A stretch of DNA of 64,000 bases from Gimesia sp. (GTDB lineage Bacteria > Planctomycetota > Planctomycetia > Planctomycetales > Planctomycetaceae): the NCBI RefSeq assembly GCF_040219335.1, contig NZ_JAVJSQ010000005.1, positions 124,001 to 188,000 on the forward strand, in the 5' to 3' direction. Of the stretch, positions 44,079-54,636 are shown in pieces; position 1 is the stretch's first letter; the number at the start of each line of letters is the position of its first letter. The notes under the pieces are model-generated. The model saw only the letters and a list, made by a program, of their open reading frames with translations. It was not told the origin of the DNA and did no database searches. Position numbers and translations under genes: made by a program.

Positions 44079-45829
44079 ATTCCCCCGACGATGCTTTGCG
44101 GAATGAACTGGCGCGGCTGACCAGCCGGTTGATGGCGGATGAGCTGACGACCGATGAGGATGCGCGGCTGACCGAGATATTAAATGATCATCCGGAGCTG
44201 ATCGAAGAATACACGGACCAGCTGCACCTGGATCAGCTATTGAGCACGAACCTGTATGCGTCGGTGCCGGACGGGATTAGCCTGGAGACGCTGGAAGCGG
44301 ATGCGGTGACTGAGGACGCGCCTGTGGTGGTGAAAGCCACGGCTGCGGGAGCCGCGGGGAGTGGCTTCGGTTATCTGGCGCAGGTATCTGTGGTCGTCGT
44401 GCTGCTGATTCTGGTGGGGAGCTTTGTCTGGTTCCGGGGAAACGGAGAGACGAACTTACCTGAGGAGCCGGTGGTGGTCACTCCCGAACCGCTGATTGAG
44501 CTGCCTCGTTATGTGGGGATGCTGCTGGATACAGAGGATGCGGTCTGGGAAGACGAGCAACTGGGGGATGACATCGCTTATGGAACCCGGTTTACCGCGG
44601 GGAAGCAGCTGTGGCTGAAATCGGGGATTGCCCGGATTCGCTTTGAAAGCGGGGCGGGCGTGGTGCTGGAAGGTCCCGCACAGATTGAGCTGAATTCGTC
44701 CATGAATGCGAAGTTGAACTATGGCAAGCTGGCCGCCTATGTGCCTGACGAAGCGCATGGGTTTACCGTCGATACGCCGAAGATGGAGATTGTCGATCAG
44801 GGGACGCGGTTCGGGACGGTCGTCGATCCGCTCGGGAAGGCCGAAGTGCATGTGTTTGAGGGGGAAGTCGATATCAAACCCAAGGCGCAGGCAGAGCAAC
44901 CCCGTAATCTGAAAGCGAGCCAGGCGGTGCTGTTCACACGCGGGAATGCACAGGGGGCCGACATCCGGGTGACGCCGACCAAGTTTGCAGATGTGCCGAC
45001 GCCGGAACAGCTGATTGCGGCGAAATCGGGAAACTATCCGCCGTTAGAAGCAGTACCCTTTGAAGCGGAAGCACCCTTCAATGAATTCGCGCTGCTGCAC
45101 ATCAATACGGCATTACCCAAAAACATTCTGGCAGGGGAAGCATTCGAGTACCGAGCGACTTCTTTGTCAGAGCAGACCGGGGGCGTGGGCTTCGGTCATG
45201 AGGGCTGGTGGGCTGATCCGAATTTTACGCGGCTGATGGTTCCCGAACAGCGTCTGCAGTGGGGCGCACTGGAGGGGGGACCGATGGTATTGCAATCCCG
45301 CGGTCATCATCATGCCTATCCTTCGCTGGCACATCGCATGGCCCGCAAACTGGCAGAACCGCTCACCGAAGACTTCTATTTCAGTCTGCTGGTGAAGTAC
45401 GAAGGGCTGGACAAGAATGATTTCTTTGCACTCTGGTTCGACGATGTGGCGGGCGGCAAGGGGAGCAGCCATTCGCGGGTGCCCAACTTCGGCTTGAAAG
45501 AGAAACAGTTCTTTACCCGTTTCGAGGTGAACAAGGAAGGCTTTTCCAGGGAACTGATCGACGGGGAATGTTTTCTGCTGGTGGGGCGTGTGATGAAAGA
45601 TCAGTCGTCTGATTTCAATCGCCTGGAATTCTGGGTGAATCCGGACGGTGATCGGAGCGCGAATCCGGATGCCGTGGTGCAGCAGGAAACAGGGGCGAAG
45701 CCGTTAAAAGAGATCAACGTCGTGGGAATGCGGATTGGACAGTACACGGAAGTTTCTGATTCCCTGTTCGTGGATCGACTGGTACTGGGGAAGACTTTTG
45801 CATCAGTGACACAACCTGTAGAGAATTGA
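44075..45829 (+). CDS. FecR-domain membrane protein (probable anti-sigma) with C-terminal LamG-like domain
   Basis: 584 aa from ATG 44075. Cytoplasmic N-terminus (ELARLTSRLMADELTTDEDA) suited to sigma binding, one membrane helix at about 101-120 (LAQVSVVVVLLILVGSFVWF), then a FecR domain at about 140-245 with IRFESGAGVVLEGPA and IVDQGTRFGTVV. Residues about 345-580 form a jelly-roll-like domain that reads FLLVGRV, FNRLEFWVNPDGD and FVDRLVLGKTFASV; the next gene's N-terminal part has the matching [20 protein letters not shown] and [14 protein letters not shown]. The shared domain suggests the regulator and enzyme recognise related ligands. Confidence 0.88.
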   Translation: MNSPDDALRNELARLTSRLMADELTTDEDARLTEILNDHPELIEEYTDQLHLDQLLSTNLYASVPDGISLETLEADAVTEDAPVVVKATAAGAAGSGFGYLAQVSVVVVLLILVGSFVWFRGNGETNLPEEPVVVTPEPLIELPRYVGMLLDTEDAVWEDEQLGDDIAYGTRFTAGKQLWLKSGIARIRFESGAGVVLEGPAQIELNSSMNAKLNYGKLAAYVPDEAHGFTVDTPKMEIVDQGTRFGTVVDPLGKAEVHVFEGEVDIKPKAQAEQPRNLKASQAVLFTRGNAQGADIRVTPTKFADVPTPEQLIAAKSGNYPPLEAVPFEAEAPFNEFALLHINTALPKNILAGEAFEYRATSLSEQTGGVGFGHEGWWADPNFTRLMVPEQRLQWGALEGGPMVLQSRGHHHAYPSLAHRMARKLAEPLTEDFYFSLLVKYEGLDKNDFFALWFDDVAGGKGSSHSRVPNFGLKEKQFFTRFEVNKEGFSRELIDGECFLLVGRVMKDQSSDFNRLEFWVNPDGDRSANPDAVVQQETGAKPLKEINVVGMRIGQYTEVSDSLFVDRLVLGKTFASVTQPVEN

Positions 45830-45863
45830 ACGCGGATTTTGACTCAAGAGGATTGAAGGCAGG

Positions 45864-48800
45864 ATGATACATCGGGCTCAGACATCGAATCGAGTATACA
45901 GGCACCTGGTAACGGCGCTGTTGGTTTGCGGGTTGCTGTTCTGTTCTGCACGAGCGTTTGCCGAGGAAACTCCGCGGCTGGCACACGGGCTGGTCAACCC
46001 GCAGATAGATTCCGTGAAACGGGATCAGAAAGGGTTCGGCTGGAACGGGGGGTGGGTGCTTTCGAATCGTCACCCGGCACTGTTTGTGGATGCGAAGCCG
46101 AAGCAGGCTTCCGGTTCCGTGATTCAGCATGAGGCGTTGATTCAGGGATCGGTAGAGCGGAACAACCCTTTGCGGAGGGAGTTGAAGGAGACGTACCAGG
46201 ATCAGGAGCTGTTTCTGCGGTTTCGTTTCCGGTATGCGGCGGATCAGAAGCCGCGCGATGAAGGGGAGTTTTTCGTCTTCTGGCTGGATCGGTATGAGGG
46301 TTCGGACAAGGCCGTGCATGCGAATCATGTTCCGAATATCGGCGTGCATATTGCCTCCAGCGGTCCCCAGAAGGGGAAGGTCGTGTTCATGGTGCGGATT
46401 GGTTCACAGCAGACGGCCTGGAGTTCGGTGGAACTGGAACGCGACCGGGATTACGTGGTTGTGGGGCGGCTGTCGAAGCCGGAAAAATCGTTGCGGGCCG
46501 GGTTCACGCGATTTGATTTGTGGGTGGATCCGAAGCCGGACGAACTGGGTGAGCCGGTGGCATCGACCGTGAATCCACAGAGTGTGAACGCCGTGCGGTG
46601 GGTCGGTTTTGCGACCGGTTACAAGACGGAACTGGAAGACCGGATCTACGTGAGTGACCTGGTGCTGAGCCGGACGTGGAACGATGTGCTGGATCTTTCA
46701 CCCGGGCAGATCCCGAAACTGGCGGGCAAGAAAAAGACGGCGTGGTCGAAGCCGGTGAACTTTGAGAAAGAGATTTACCCGCTGCTCGAGTCGCGGTGTT
46801 TCAACTGTCATGCAGGGACGAATCCGGATTCCGGGTATCGGCTGGATGTGCATGAGGAACTGCTGGGCTTCAGTACGGGAGAGACGCTGATTGTGCCGGG
46901 GGACAGCGAACAGAGCAAGCTGATCGAACTCGTCTCCACACAGGTGGCGGAAACGCGGATGCCTCCCGTCGATGCGGGCGCGGCTTTGAAGAAAGAGGAG
47001 ATTGCGAAGCTGCGGGCGTGGATCGACCAGGGGGCGAAGTGGGATTATGCATTGCTGCCAACACCGAAGACGGAATCGGATCACTGGGCGTTTCAACTGG
47101 TAAAACGTCCCGAAGTGCCGCAGGTGAAGAGCAGTAAGCCGATTCGGACGGCGGTCGACGCATTCCTGGCGCGGGCCTGGAATAAAGCAGGGATCACGCC
47201 GGTTCCCGAAGCGGACCGGGGGACGTTGATCCGTCGGTTGTACCTGGATCTGACGGGGCTGCCGCCGAGTGCGGAGGAGATTGAGGCGTTCGAATATAAT
47301 ACTGATCCCCGGGCGTATGAGAAACTGGTGGAGCGGCTGCTGGCATCTCCCCATTATGGCGAACGCTGGGCGCGATACTGGCTGGATCTGACGCGGTGGG
47401 CCGAGAGTCACGGGTATCAGCATGATCTGCCGCGACCTTATGCGTGGCGGTATCGGGATTATGTGATCGAGAGTTTTAATGCAGACAAGCCTTATGATGT
47501 ATTCCTCAAGGAGCAGCTGGCGGGGGATGAGCTGACGCCTTACGCGGACGAGCATGTGATCGCGACCGGTTTTCTGGCTTCGGCCCGGATCAGCGGGAAC
47601 AATATGGACAAGGCGGCGCAGCGGAACGATGTGCTGGTGGACATTGTGAATGTGACGAGCAGTGCGCTGCTGGGGCTGACGCTGGAATGTGCCCAGTGTC
47701 ATAATCATAAGTTCGATCCCTTGACACAGCGGGACTACTATCGGCTGCAGGGATTCTTTGTGAACGGCCAGCTGGGGAATCTGTCGCTCAAAGGGGATGG
47801 GCTGCCGAACCCGACCGAAATGAATGTCTGGATGCCGAAAGGTACGTATGATTTTTATCAGCGCGAGGCGAAGAAGCTGATCAACCGCAAGCGATTCGCG
47901 CATACGAAGGAGCCGCATACGTGGGGTTATTATTCGCCGTTGACCGGACAGGCAGAGATCGAGCGGCTGCCGGTGGTGAACCGGGACCCGATTCCGTATT
48001 CCGCGGAACAGCTGAAGCAGACGAAGTCGCAGATTTTGATTCGCGGGGATGTGCATAAGCGGGGACCGGAAGTGGGCAAGGGCTGGCCGGCGGTACTGGG
48101 GGCGACGACGAGTGGTTCGGATCAACTGTCGCGGACGGCACTGGCGGAGTGGCTGACGGATCGGAAGAATCCGCTGGTTTCACGGGTCTGGGTGAACCGG
48201 TTATGGCAGTATCACTTCGGGCGGGGACTGGTGGCGACGCCCAGCGATTTTGGCGTGCAGGGGGAACCGCCTTCGCATCCGGAGCTGCTGGACTGGCTGG
48301 CCTCGGAGCTGATGGAACAGGGGTGGAGTACGAAGCAGATTCACCGTGAGATTGTGCTGTCTTCCGCGTATCGGCAGCAGCGGTCATTCAACGAAGCGAA
48401 CCTGAAACGGGACCCGGAGAACCGGCTGCTGTGGAGCTGGCCGCGACGTCGACTGGAAGCGGAAGTGATCCGGGATTCGATTCTGTGTGCGACGGGAGAA
48501 CTGAAACCGGAGGTAGGGGGACCGAGCGTGCCCCAGGAGCGGGAAGAGCAGGATCTGCGGCGGACGATTTATCTGTTCCAGCGGCGGAGCGAAATGCCGT
48601 CGGTGATGGCGATGTTCGATGCGCCGGACAGTGTGACCAGCTGTTCGCGACGGCAGGTCTCAACGGTGGCACTGCAGCCGCTGTTTATGTTGAACAGCCA
48701 GTTCATGGATCGGCGGGCGCAGGTGCTGGCGGAGAAGATCACAAAGGATGTAGGCGAGGATCACGGGCAGCAGGTGACTCAAGCGTTTCTGCGTGTGCTG

Positions 48801-48941
48801 GGACGTAAGCCGAATGCGCAGGAGCGGCTACGGTCGCTGGTCTTCTTTGAAGGTGAAGAGACTGCGGATGCGGCGCCCCGGCGGCTTTCGATGTTGTGTC
48901 ATGCGTTAATGAATCTCAACGAGTTTATGTATATTCCCTGA
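45864..48941 (+). CDS. Planctomycetal cytochrome / DUF1549-DUF1553 protein with N-terminal LamG-like domain
   Basis: 1025 aa with signal peptide (about 1-33). Residues 35-280 form the LamG-like domain shared with the FecR protein upstream. Then a haem motif C-F-N-C-H near 312 (PSCyt1), DUF1549 with [20 protein letters not shown], a second Cys pair in [11 protein letters not shown] near 612 and DUF1553 (PSD1) from about 740 to the end. Starts 34 bp after the FecR gene and ends 14 bp before its DUF1501 partner. Likely ECF-controlled. Confidence 0.93.
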   Translation: MIHRAQTSNRVYRHLVTALLVCGLLFCSARAFAEETPRLAHGLVNPQIDSVKRDQKGFGWNGGWVLSNRHPALFVDAKPKQASGSVIQHEALIQGSVERNNPLRRELKETYQDQELFLRFRFRYAADQKPRDEGEFFVFWLDRYEGSDKAVHANHVPNIGVHIASSGPQKGKVVFMVRIGSQQTAWSSVELERDRDYVVVGRLSKPEKSLRAGFTRFDLWVDPKPDELGEPVASTVNPQSVNAVRWVGFATGYKTELEDRIYVSDLVLSRTWNDVLDLSPGQIPKLAGKKKTAWSKPVNFEKEIYPLLESRCFNCHAGTNPDSGYRLDVHEELLGFSTGETLIVPGDSEQSKLIELVSTQVAETRMPPVDAGAALKKEEIAKLRAWIDQGAKWDYALLPTPKTESDHWAFQLVKRPEVPQVKSSKPIRTAVDAFLARAWNKAGITPVPEADRGTLIRRLYLDLTGLPPSAEEIEAFEYNTDPRAYEKLVERLLASPHYGERWARYWLDLTRWAESHGYQHDLPRPYAWRYRDYVIESFNADKPYDVFLKEQLAGDELTPYADEHVIATGFLASARISGNNMDKAAQRNDVLVDIVNVTSSALLGLTLECAQCHNHKFDPLTQRDYYRLQGFFVNGQLGNLSLKGDGLPNPTEMNVWMPKGTYDFYQREAKKLINRKRFAHTKEPHTWGYYSPLTGQAEIERLPVVNRDPIPYSAEQLKQTKSQILIRGDVHKRGPEVGKGWPAVLGATTSGSDQLSRTALAEWLTDRKNPLVSRVWVNRLWQYHFGRGLVATPSDFGVQGEPPSHPELLDWLASELMEQGWSTKQIHREIVLSSAYRQQRSFNEANLKRDPENRLLWSWPRRRLEAEVIRDSILCATGELKPEVGGPSVPQEREEQDLRRTIYLFQRRSEMPSVMAMFDAPDSVTSCSRRQVSTVALQPLFMLNSQFMDRRAQVLAEKITKDVGEDHGQQVTQAFLRVLGRKPNAQERLRSLVFFEGEETADAAPRRLSMLCHALMNLNEFMYIP

Positions 48942-48955
48942 AGGCGAGGGCTTTG

Positions 48956-50410
48956 ATGTTGTTTGATCCGCAGAATGTGAGTCATGGTTTTTCCACGTCG
49001 CCTGTGAGCCGACGGGCGATGCTGGAGCAGAGCGTGCTGGGCATGGGAGCGGTCGGTCTGGCGGCGCTGCTGGCGGACGAGGGACTGCTTGAGGCCTCAG
49101 AGGGAACACAGGCGGTGACCGGACAGAGTCATTTTCCAGCGACGGCGAAAAGCGTGATCTTTCTGTTCATGTCGGGAGCGCCGAGCCAGGTGGATACGTT
49201 CGATCCGAAGCCGCTGCTGACGAAGCTGGAGGGAGAGCCGGTCCCGGCGAGCATTGCGGCCCGGGTGCCCAACATTCCGCGGGCGGGGCTGGGTTCGAAG
49301 CTGATGGCGTCGCCTTTTACGTTCAAGAATTATGGGGAGAGCGGGATTCCTGTGTCGAACATGTTCCCCGAGACGGCGAAGATGATCGATGAGATCTGCG
49401 TGCTGCGGTCGGTGAATCATCGGGTGCCCGTGCATGGTCCCGGGGAATGTATCGCGCTGACCGGGTCGGCGGTAGGGGACCGGCCCAGCCTGGGAGCGTG
49501 GATGACGTACGGCCTGGGGAGTGAGAGCTGCGATCTGCCGGGGTTTATTTCGATGCTGTCGAACAGCACCGGGCCGGCACCGCAGACGCCGGGCTGGGGG
49601 AACGGGTTTCTGCCTTCGCGTTACCAGGGGACCCTGGTGGACGGCAAGCGGGGGATTCCGTATACGAAGATGCCCGTCGGTTATTCTCATGCCAACCGGC
49701 GCGAGCAGCTGGATTTCATCAAATGGATGAACGAAGCGCATCTGCAGCAGCTGGGGCAGGATTCGGAACTGGAGGCGCGGATTGCCTCGTATGAGCTCGG
49801 GTTTCGGCTGCAGACATCAGCGCCGGAGGTGTTCGATCTCAAGAGTGAATCGGCAGAGACGGCGGAGCTGTATGGCCTGGATGACAAGGAGACGGCGGAG
49901 TTCGGCAGGCACTGTCTGATTGCACGGCGACTCGTGGAGCGGGGCGTGCGGGTGGTACAGTTGCGGAATGGAGGCTGGGACGCGCATGGGGCGATCAAGG
50001 CGAATCACACGAAACGCTCCAAAGCGACGGACCGGCCGGTGGCGGCGCTCTTGAGAGATCTGAAGCAGCGGGGTCTGCTGGATGAGACGCTGGTGGTCTG
50101 GGGAGGCGAGTTTGGACGGACGCCGACGACGGAAGGGAATACGAAAGGAGACCGGCGGGGCCGCGATCATCTGCCGACAACGTATTGCATGTGGATGGCT
50201 GGCGGCGGCGTGAAGGGGGGGCAGATTATCGGTCAGACGGATGAGCTGGGTTATACGCCAGTGGAACAGCCGATGTCGCCCGCGGACCTGCATGCGACGC
50301 TGTTACACGCTTTGGGGCTGGATCAGCATAAGCTTGTCTATCGGCATAATAACCGAAAGGAAATTGCGACGGTGCTGGGTGGGGAAGTGGTGAGTGAGGT
50401 GTTTGGGTAG
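48956..50410 (+). CDS. DUF1501 protein
   Basis: 484 aa from ATG 48956, 14 bp after the cytochrome stop with a GGCGAGGG-like site in between; the longer open frame overlaps the upstream gene. Leader S-R-R-A-M-L-E-Q then hydrophobic, Tat-like. Body: [40 protein letters not shown] and [15 protein letters not shown]. The last 30 bp and the adjoining repeat are duplicated about 1 kb downstream (51372). Confidence 0.93.
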   Translation: MLFDPQNVSHGFSTSPVSRRAMLEQSVLGMGAVGLAALLADEGLLEASEGTQAVTGQSHFPATAKSVIFLFMSGAPSQVDTFDPKPLLTKLEGEPVPASIAARVPNIPRAGLGSKLMASPFTFKNYGESGIPVSNMFPETAKMIDEICVLRSVNHRVPVHGPGECIALTGSAVGDRPSLGAWMTYGLGSESCDLPGFISMLSNSTGPAPQTPGWGNGFLPSRYQGTLVDGKRGIPYTKMPVGYSHANRREQLDFIKWMNEAHLQQLGQDSELEARIASYELGFRLQTSAPEVFDLKSESAETAELYGLDDKETAEFGRHCLIARRLVERGVRVVQLRNGGWDAHGAIKANHTKRSKATDRPVAALLRDLKQRGLLDETLVVWGGEFGRTPTTEGNTKGDRRGRDHLPTTYCMWMAGGGVKGGQIIGQTDELGYTPVEQPMSPADLHATLLHALGLDQHKLVYRHNNRKEIATVLGGEVVSEVFG

Positions 50411-50433
50411 ACCGTGAATCGCTCGAAAATTTC

Positions 50434-50762
50434 TACCACGAAAGAGACGAAAGACACGAAAATTTTGCTGATGCAGGTTGGTGGCGTTGCGGGAGCGGAT
50501 GTGGGTGGTACCGGATGTAATCCGGTATTGCCGTAGGCAACAGGAGGTTGCAGGTCAGACGATGTAAAGAGTACACGTTCCTCAACCTAATTTAATTTGG
50601 TTGGTGTCTCTTTTGTGTATTGATCTAGTGAGCTGCGACCTCTTGCTCGCTGCGCTCGGCCCGAATTGCATTCGGGCTTACCCGATGTTTTTTCGAGTTT
50701 TGGTTGGCGGGTTGAATGCTGGTTTTTCAGCACTGTCGGGCAAGCCGACAGATGGTACCCGG
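50434..50762 (+). repeat. Composite repeat copy 5 (A-B-C-E)
   Basis: A 50434-50461, B 50501-50553 with stem TACCGGAT/ATCCGGTA and second loop GTA, C 50615-50683 with stem CCCGAAT/ATTCGGG. Behind it, 50731-50762 holds module E, a hairpin CTGTCGG-GCAAG-CCGACAG followed by ATGGTACCC, also found at 60646 and 61491. It ends just before the stop of the minus-strand membrane gene. Confidence 0.92.
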
Positions 50763-50777
50763 CGTGGAGTCGTTTGA

Positions 50778-51275
50778 CTAGGTGTCGATCTCTTGTTGCT
50801 CGTTTTGTGTCAGGTATTCTGCTAGTGGTGAATCGGGGCTGGCCAGTTCGCAAACCAGGGTTCGGAAACGATTCATATCCGCAAGGTACATGGGAAGCCA
50901 AATTTTGTTTGAACGACTGTGAAGTATCGCCGTTTTAAGCCCAAACAGATAGTTGCACGGTCGCACATTCTCTATTTCACTCCATGTTTGCTCTCGATAG
51001 AACCCCCAAAAGTCATGGCCTCCAATTCGATCCTGATACACGCTTACCTTAAAGTATGCGACTAGAAGGGCTGATAGAGACGCTGCAGCGACTGCCATTC
51101 CAATAAAAATCACCAGAATTGCGATCAGAGTACCAGCAAAATGCATGTTTTCAACACCGCAATCCACTGCATCTGCAATCACAATCAATAGAAATCCCAG
51201 AAGATCCCAGGCCATCACCACAAGGTACATACGCTTGAATGACAGTTTGAATCTGGCGATGGGTTTCTCTTTCAT
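50778..51275 (-). CDS. Two-helix membrane protein with PH-like C-terminal domain
   Basis: 165 aa from ATG 51275 (TTG 51290 is possible). Two membrane helices at about 20-75 (VVMAWDLLGFLLIVIADAV, GTLIAILVIFIGMAVAAASL) followed by a soluble part with YQDRIGGHDFWGF, EQTWSEIENVRP and LPMYLADMNRFRTLV, a layout like small bacterial PH-domain membrane proteins. Its AT content exceeds that of its neighbours. It sits inside a roughly 990-bp segment flanked by duplicated copies of the repeat and the DUF1501 gene end, so it may have arrived by duplication or insertion. Confidence 0.75.
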   Translation of the reverse strand: MKEKPIARFKLSFKRMYLVVMAWDLLGFLLIVIADAVDCGVENMHFAGTLIAILVIFIGMAVAAASLSALLVAYFKVSVYQDRIGGHDFWGFYREQTWSEIENVRPCNYLFGLKTAILHSRSNKIWLPMYLADMNRFRTLVCELASPDSPLAEYLTQNEQQEIDT

Positions 51276-51371
51276 CAGCCCTTTTCCCAAGAGATGTCTC
51301 GATTTTCCGAGACTTGATGGTCAGTATATACTTTAGCCATGCCTCATCGCTCAAGCAAGAAAAACGCAAAC

Positions 51372-51401
51372 TGGGGAAGTGGTGAGTGAGTTGTTTGGGG
51401 A
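51372..51401 (+). pseudogene. Duplicated 3' end fragment of the DUF1501 gene
   Basis: The 30 bp from TGGGGAAGTGGTGAGTGAG onwards repeat the last bases of the DUF1501 gene at 50380-50410 with a few changes; the TAG stop has become GAG. Sequence identity continues through GTGAATCGCTCGAAAATTTC into the neighbouring repeat. No gene body is attached, so this is a relic of a segmental duplication. Confidence 0.8.
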
Positions 51402-51425
51402 GACTGTGAATCGCTCGAAAATTTC

Positions 51426-51701
51426 TACCTCGAAAGAGACGAAAGTTTTGCTACCACGAAATTCACGAAAGACACGAAAATTTTGCTGATGCAGGTTGGT
51501 GGCGTTGCGGGAGCGGATGTGGGTGGTACCGGATGTAATCCGGTATTGCCGGAGGCAACAGGAGGTTGCGGGGCAGACATTGTGAAGAGCACGCGTTCCT
51601 CAAGCTAAGTTGAATTAGTTGGTGATTCTGTCGTGAATTGCTCTGGTGAGCTGGGACCTCTTGCTCGCTGCGCTCGGCCCGAATTGCATTCGGGCCCACC
51701 C
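51426..51701 (+). repeat. Composite repeat copy 6 (A-A-B-C), duplicate of copy 5
   Basis: A degenerate A at 51426-51445 is followed by a normal A at 51452-51480, B at 51519-51570 (stem TACCGGAT/ATCCGGTA) and C at 51633-51701 (stem CCCGAAT/ATTCGGG). The spacer between A and B is virtually identical to that of copy 5, as expected if the two arose by segmental duplication. Confidence 0.92.
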
Positions 51702-51778
51702 CTGGTTTAACTTTGATTGGTTCCTGGGGAATCTTTAGATCTTCGAAAACGGCGTCTAGCGCCTTGCCGCTCATTTTT

Positions 51779-53317
51779 TTATAGATCGAACTTGATGCCC
51801 TGGGCTAAGGGGAGTTCGGTGGAGTAGTTGATCGTGTTGGTGGCGCGGCGCATGTAGGCTTTCCAGGCGTCGGAGCCGGATTCGCGACCGCCGCCGGTCT
51901 CTTTTTCGCCTCCAAATGCGCCGCCGATTTCTGCGCCGCTGGGACCGACGTTGACATTTGCGATGCCGCAATCAGAGCCGGCGGGGGAGAGGAACTGTTC
52001 CGCCTGGCGGATGTCGTTGGTCATGATGGAGGAGGAGAGTCCCTGGGGAACCCCGTTATGCACGGCGATGGCTTCGTTCAGATCTGTGTAGCGGATGACG
52101 TACAGAATGGGGGCGAAGGTTTCCTGACGGACGATTTCGGTCTGGCCGGGCATCTCGACGATGGCGGGGTGGACGTAACAGCCACCTGCGGGGACATCTT
52201 GCATAATCGGGTTACCGAAATGGACGGTGCCTCCCTGTTCCTCGGCGGTGCGGAGGGCTGTTTGCATGGCGTCGAGCGAACGCTGATCGACGAGCGGGCC
52301 GACGAGCGTTCCTGCATCGAGGGGGGTGCCGATCGGTAATTTGGCGTAAGCTTTCTTGAGCGACGCGAGGAGTTTGTCGGCGATGCTGTGGTGGACGATC
52401 AGGCGACGCAGCGACGTGCAGCGTTGGCCACAAGTCCCCACGGCAGAGAAGAGGGCTGAGCGGACCGTCATTTCGAGGTCGGCGGATTCGGTGACGATCA
52501 TCGCGTTGTTGCCGCCCAGTTCGAGCAGACTTAATCCCAGCCGACCGGCAACCGTGGAGGCGACAGCGCGTCCCATGGGTACCGAGCCGGTGGCTGAGAT
52601 CAACGGGAGATCGGGGTGTGCGGCGAGCGCCTGTCCGACGTCGGCACCGCCAATGAGCAGGCTGGAGATACCGTCTGGGGCTTCGGGGAAGCCGCGGGCG
52701 ACGTTGTTGACAATCTGCTGACAGGCGATGGAACAGAGCGGCGTTTTTTCCGAAGGCTTCCAGACGACCGGGTCGCCGCAGACGAACGCGAGCATCGCAT
52801 TCCAGGACCAGACGGCGACCGGGAAGTTGAAGGCACTGATCACACCGATCGGTCCGAGCGGGTGCCACTGTTCCATCAGGCGATGGCCGGGGCGTTCGCT
52901 GGCGATGGTTTTGCCGTAGAGCTGACGGCTCTGCCCGACGGCGAAGTCGCAGATGTCGATCATTTCCTGTACTTCGCCGAGGGCTTCCTGCGTGATTTTG
53001 CCGGCTTCCCAGCTGACGATGGCGGCGAGGTCGGCCTTGTGTTCGCGCAGGGCGTTGCCAATCAGCCGCACGAATTCGCCGCGGCGGGGGGCGGGGACGT
53101 TGCGCCAGGTCCGGAAAGCGGATTGGGCGGTGGCGACCACCGTGTCGACGTCACTCGGCGTGGCCTGGGTGAGTGTAACGAGCGTCGAGCCGTCGATGGG
53201 GGACTTGCCCGTCAGTGCTTCACCGGCGCCTGCCTGCCACGTATTTCCGACGGCAACGGCGACGGGATGATCGTTGACGCCGATCCGCTTGAGAACTTCC
53301 TGTATCGGATGAGTCAT
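51779..53317 (-). CDS. Antiquitin-type aldehyde dehydrogenase (alpha-aminoadipic semialdehyde dehydrogenase-like)
   Basis: 512 aa from ATG 53317. It carries the markers of the ALDH7/antiquitin group: LGEVQEMIDICDFAVGQSRQ, SERPGHRLMEQWHPLGPIGV, ISAFNFPVAVWSWNAM and CGDPVVWKPSEKTPL, with the general-base Glu in LELGGNN and catalytic Cys in CGQRCTS near 300. ALDH7 enzymes oxidise alpha-aminoadipate semialdehyde to alpha-aminoadipate in lysine breakdown. The gene lies 24 bp behind a lysine 6-dehydrogenase-like gene, which would make its substrate, so the assignment is well supported. Confidence 0.9.
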   Translation of the reverse strand: MTHPIQEVLKRIGVNDHPVAVAVGNTWQAGAGEALTGKSPIDGSTLVTLTQATPSDVDTVVATAQSAFRTWRNVPAPRRGEFVRLIGNALREHKADLAAIVSWEAGKITQEALGEVQEMIDICDFAVGQSRQLYGKTIASERPGHRLMEQWHPLGPIGVISAFNFPVAVWSWNAMLAFVCGDPVVWKPSEKTPLCSIACQQIVNNVARGFPEAPDGISSLLIGGADVGQALAAHPDLPLISATGSVPMGRAVASTVAGRLGLSLLELGGNNAMIVTESADLEMTVRSALFSAVGTCGQRCTSLRRLIVHHSIADKLLASLKKAYAKLPIGTPLDAGTLVGPLVDQRSLDAMQTALRTAEEQGGTVHFGNPIMQDVPAGGCYVHPAIVEMPGQTEIVRQETFAPILYVIRYTDLNEAIAVHNGVPQGLSSSIMTNDIRQAEQFLSPAGSDCGIANVNVGPSGAEIGGAFGGEKETGGGRESGSDAWKAYMRRATNTINYSTELPLAQGIKFDL

Positions 53318-53341
53318 ATTGAGCCTCACTTGCTGAATGAA

Positions 53342-54448
53342 TTAGTCCAGGGCAAAGGTTTCTGTTTCGTAAAACTGTCCGAAGCGGTTCTGGATGAACT
53401 TTTCGAACGGGATCTGTTCCTGTCGGATCAGACCGGTGCCTTCCAGCTGTTTCTGTTGAATCATGTCGAAGACGGCACAGACGCCTGCTCCAGTGGTGAG
53501 TTGAATGGCGCTCCAGATTTCGCCGTTGATTTCCTGTGCATACATCTTACGCAGGTCACTCTTTTCAACGAACTGTCCGTTGCGGTGCCCGCGGACGGTG
53601 CAGAAGACGATAACCACGTCCTGGAAGGTGACGGGAATCGAGTGTTCCATCACATCCTTGAGCAGATCGCGGCGTTCATTGAGTCTCAGGTCCTGCAGGA
53701 GGAACTTCATGAGTTCACGATGGCCGGGATAGCGAATCGTTTTGTAATTCAATTCACGGACCTTGCCATCCATGGTGTCACAGAGCGTACCGAGTCCGCC
53801 TGACGTGTTGAAGGCTTCGTAGACGTTGCCATCAAGTGTGAACTGCTCCAGTCCTTCGAGAGGGAGGTGATTTTTAATCTTGCGATTGTGAATCACTTCG
53901 CAGGTGTTGCAGTACTCATTGATCAGGCCGTCGGTTGACCAGGTCAGGTTGTAGGCGAGCGCGTTGGTGGGCCGCTGGGGGAGGGCCCCCACGCGCATGC
54001 GGACGGTATCGATTTCGTCGAACCAGTCCATCACGTGTTTGGTGACGATGGTGACGAAGCCGGGGGCCAGGCCGGACTGGGGGAGAAAGACCTGACCCTC
54101 GGCGGCACCGTCGGCAATTTCTTTAACGGCGGCCGTTGTCTGACGATCTTCTGTGAGGTCGAAATAGTTGATGCCCGCTTCAAGTGCAGCGCGGGCGACA
54201 TAGGGATTCTCCCGGAAGCTGAGCGCCGAGATGACTGCAGTGCAGCCCTGCATGAGGTGCACCAGTTCCTCGTGCGACTCAGCGTTGAGGACGCGTGTTT
54301 CGACTGAGGGAATCCGTTTCTGTATATGGTCTAAAGCGGCGGGAACGCGGTCGGCGACGCGGACATGATAGTCGCCCGATCTGCTGAGCAGAGTGGCAAT
54401 CATGCGGCCGATCTTTCCCGCGCCGATGAGCAGGATTGTTTGAGACAT
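53342..54448 (-). CDS. Saccharopine-dehydrogenase family protein, probably lysine 6-dehydrogenase
   Basis: 368 aa. N-terminal nucleotide-binding G-A-G-K-I-G near 8-13; later LAPGFVTIV, RPTNALAYNLTWSTDGLINE, EAFNTSGGLGTL and ELNYKTIRYPGHRELMKF. These match the general layout of lysine 6-dehydrogenase (for example the Geobacillus enzyme, from memory) as well as bacterial saccharopine reductases. Either activity yields alpha-aminoadipate semialdehyde, the substrate of the ALDH7 enzyme 24 bp downstream. Divergent from the VOC-like gene at 54637. A palindrome lies in the gap. Confidence 0.87.
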   Translation of the reverse strand: MSQTILLIGAGKIGRMIATLLSRSGDYHVRVADRVPAALDHIQKRIPSVETRVLNAESHEELVHLMQGCTAVISALSFRENPYVARAALEAGINYFDLTEDRQTTAAVKEIADGAAEGQVFLPQSGLAPGFVTIVTKHVMDWFDEIDTVRMRVGALPQRPTNALAYNLTWSTDGLINEYCNTCEVIHNRKIKNHLPLEGLEQFTLDGNVYEAFNTSGGLGTLCDTMDGKVRELNYKTIRYPGHRELMKFLLQDLRLNERRDLLKDVMEHSIPVTFQDVVIVFCTVRGHRNGQFVEKSDLRKMYAQEINGEIWSAIQLTTGAGVCAVFDMIQQKQLEGTGLIRQEQIPFEKFIQNRFGQFYETETFALD

Positions 54449-54636
54449 CGCAGGTCCTCCTGTGTAGAATTCATGATGTGAGAAGTGATTTGAAAGACCT
54501 CACTATAGATTATATACGTGGAAAATCGGTTTTCTGATTGAGTTTCTGTTTTCGCAGGTTTTGACGTATTAATTTATAGAGACGCCACTTGACTCTAACA
54601 TAAGTGGTAGAAATTAAAAAACATTGGAGATAAACC
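54449..54636. promoter_or_regulatory. Divergent promoter region of the lysine-type cluster
   Basis: 188 bp between divergent genes. It contains an inverted repeat CCACTT at 54585-54590 and AAGTGG at 54602-54607 (11-bp gap), close to the plus-strand gene, and an AT-rich stretch near 54500-54580. GGAGA at 54626-54630 is the ribosome site of the plus-strand gene. Confidence 0.45.

Noticed and set aside
46698-48125. 475-codon minus-strand frame opposite the third cytochrome gene
   Set aside because: Arg/Pro/His-rich shadow of a strongly coding plus-strand gene.
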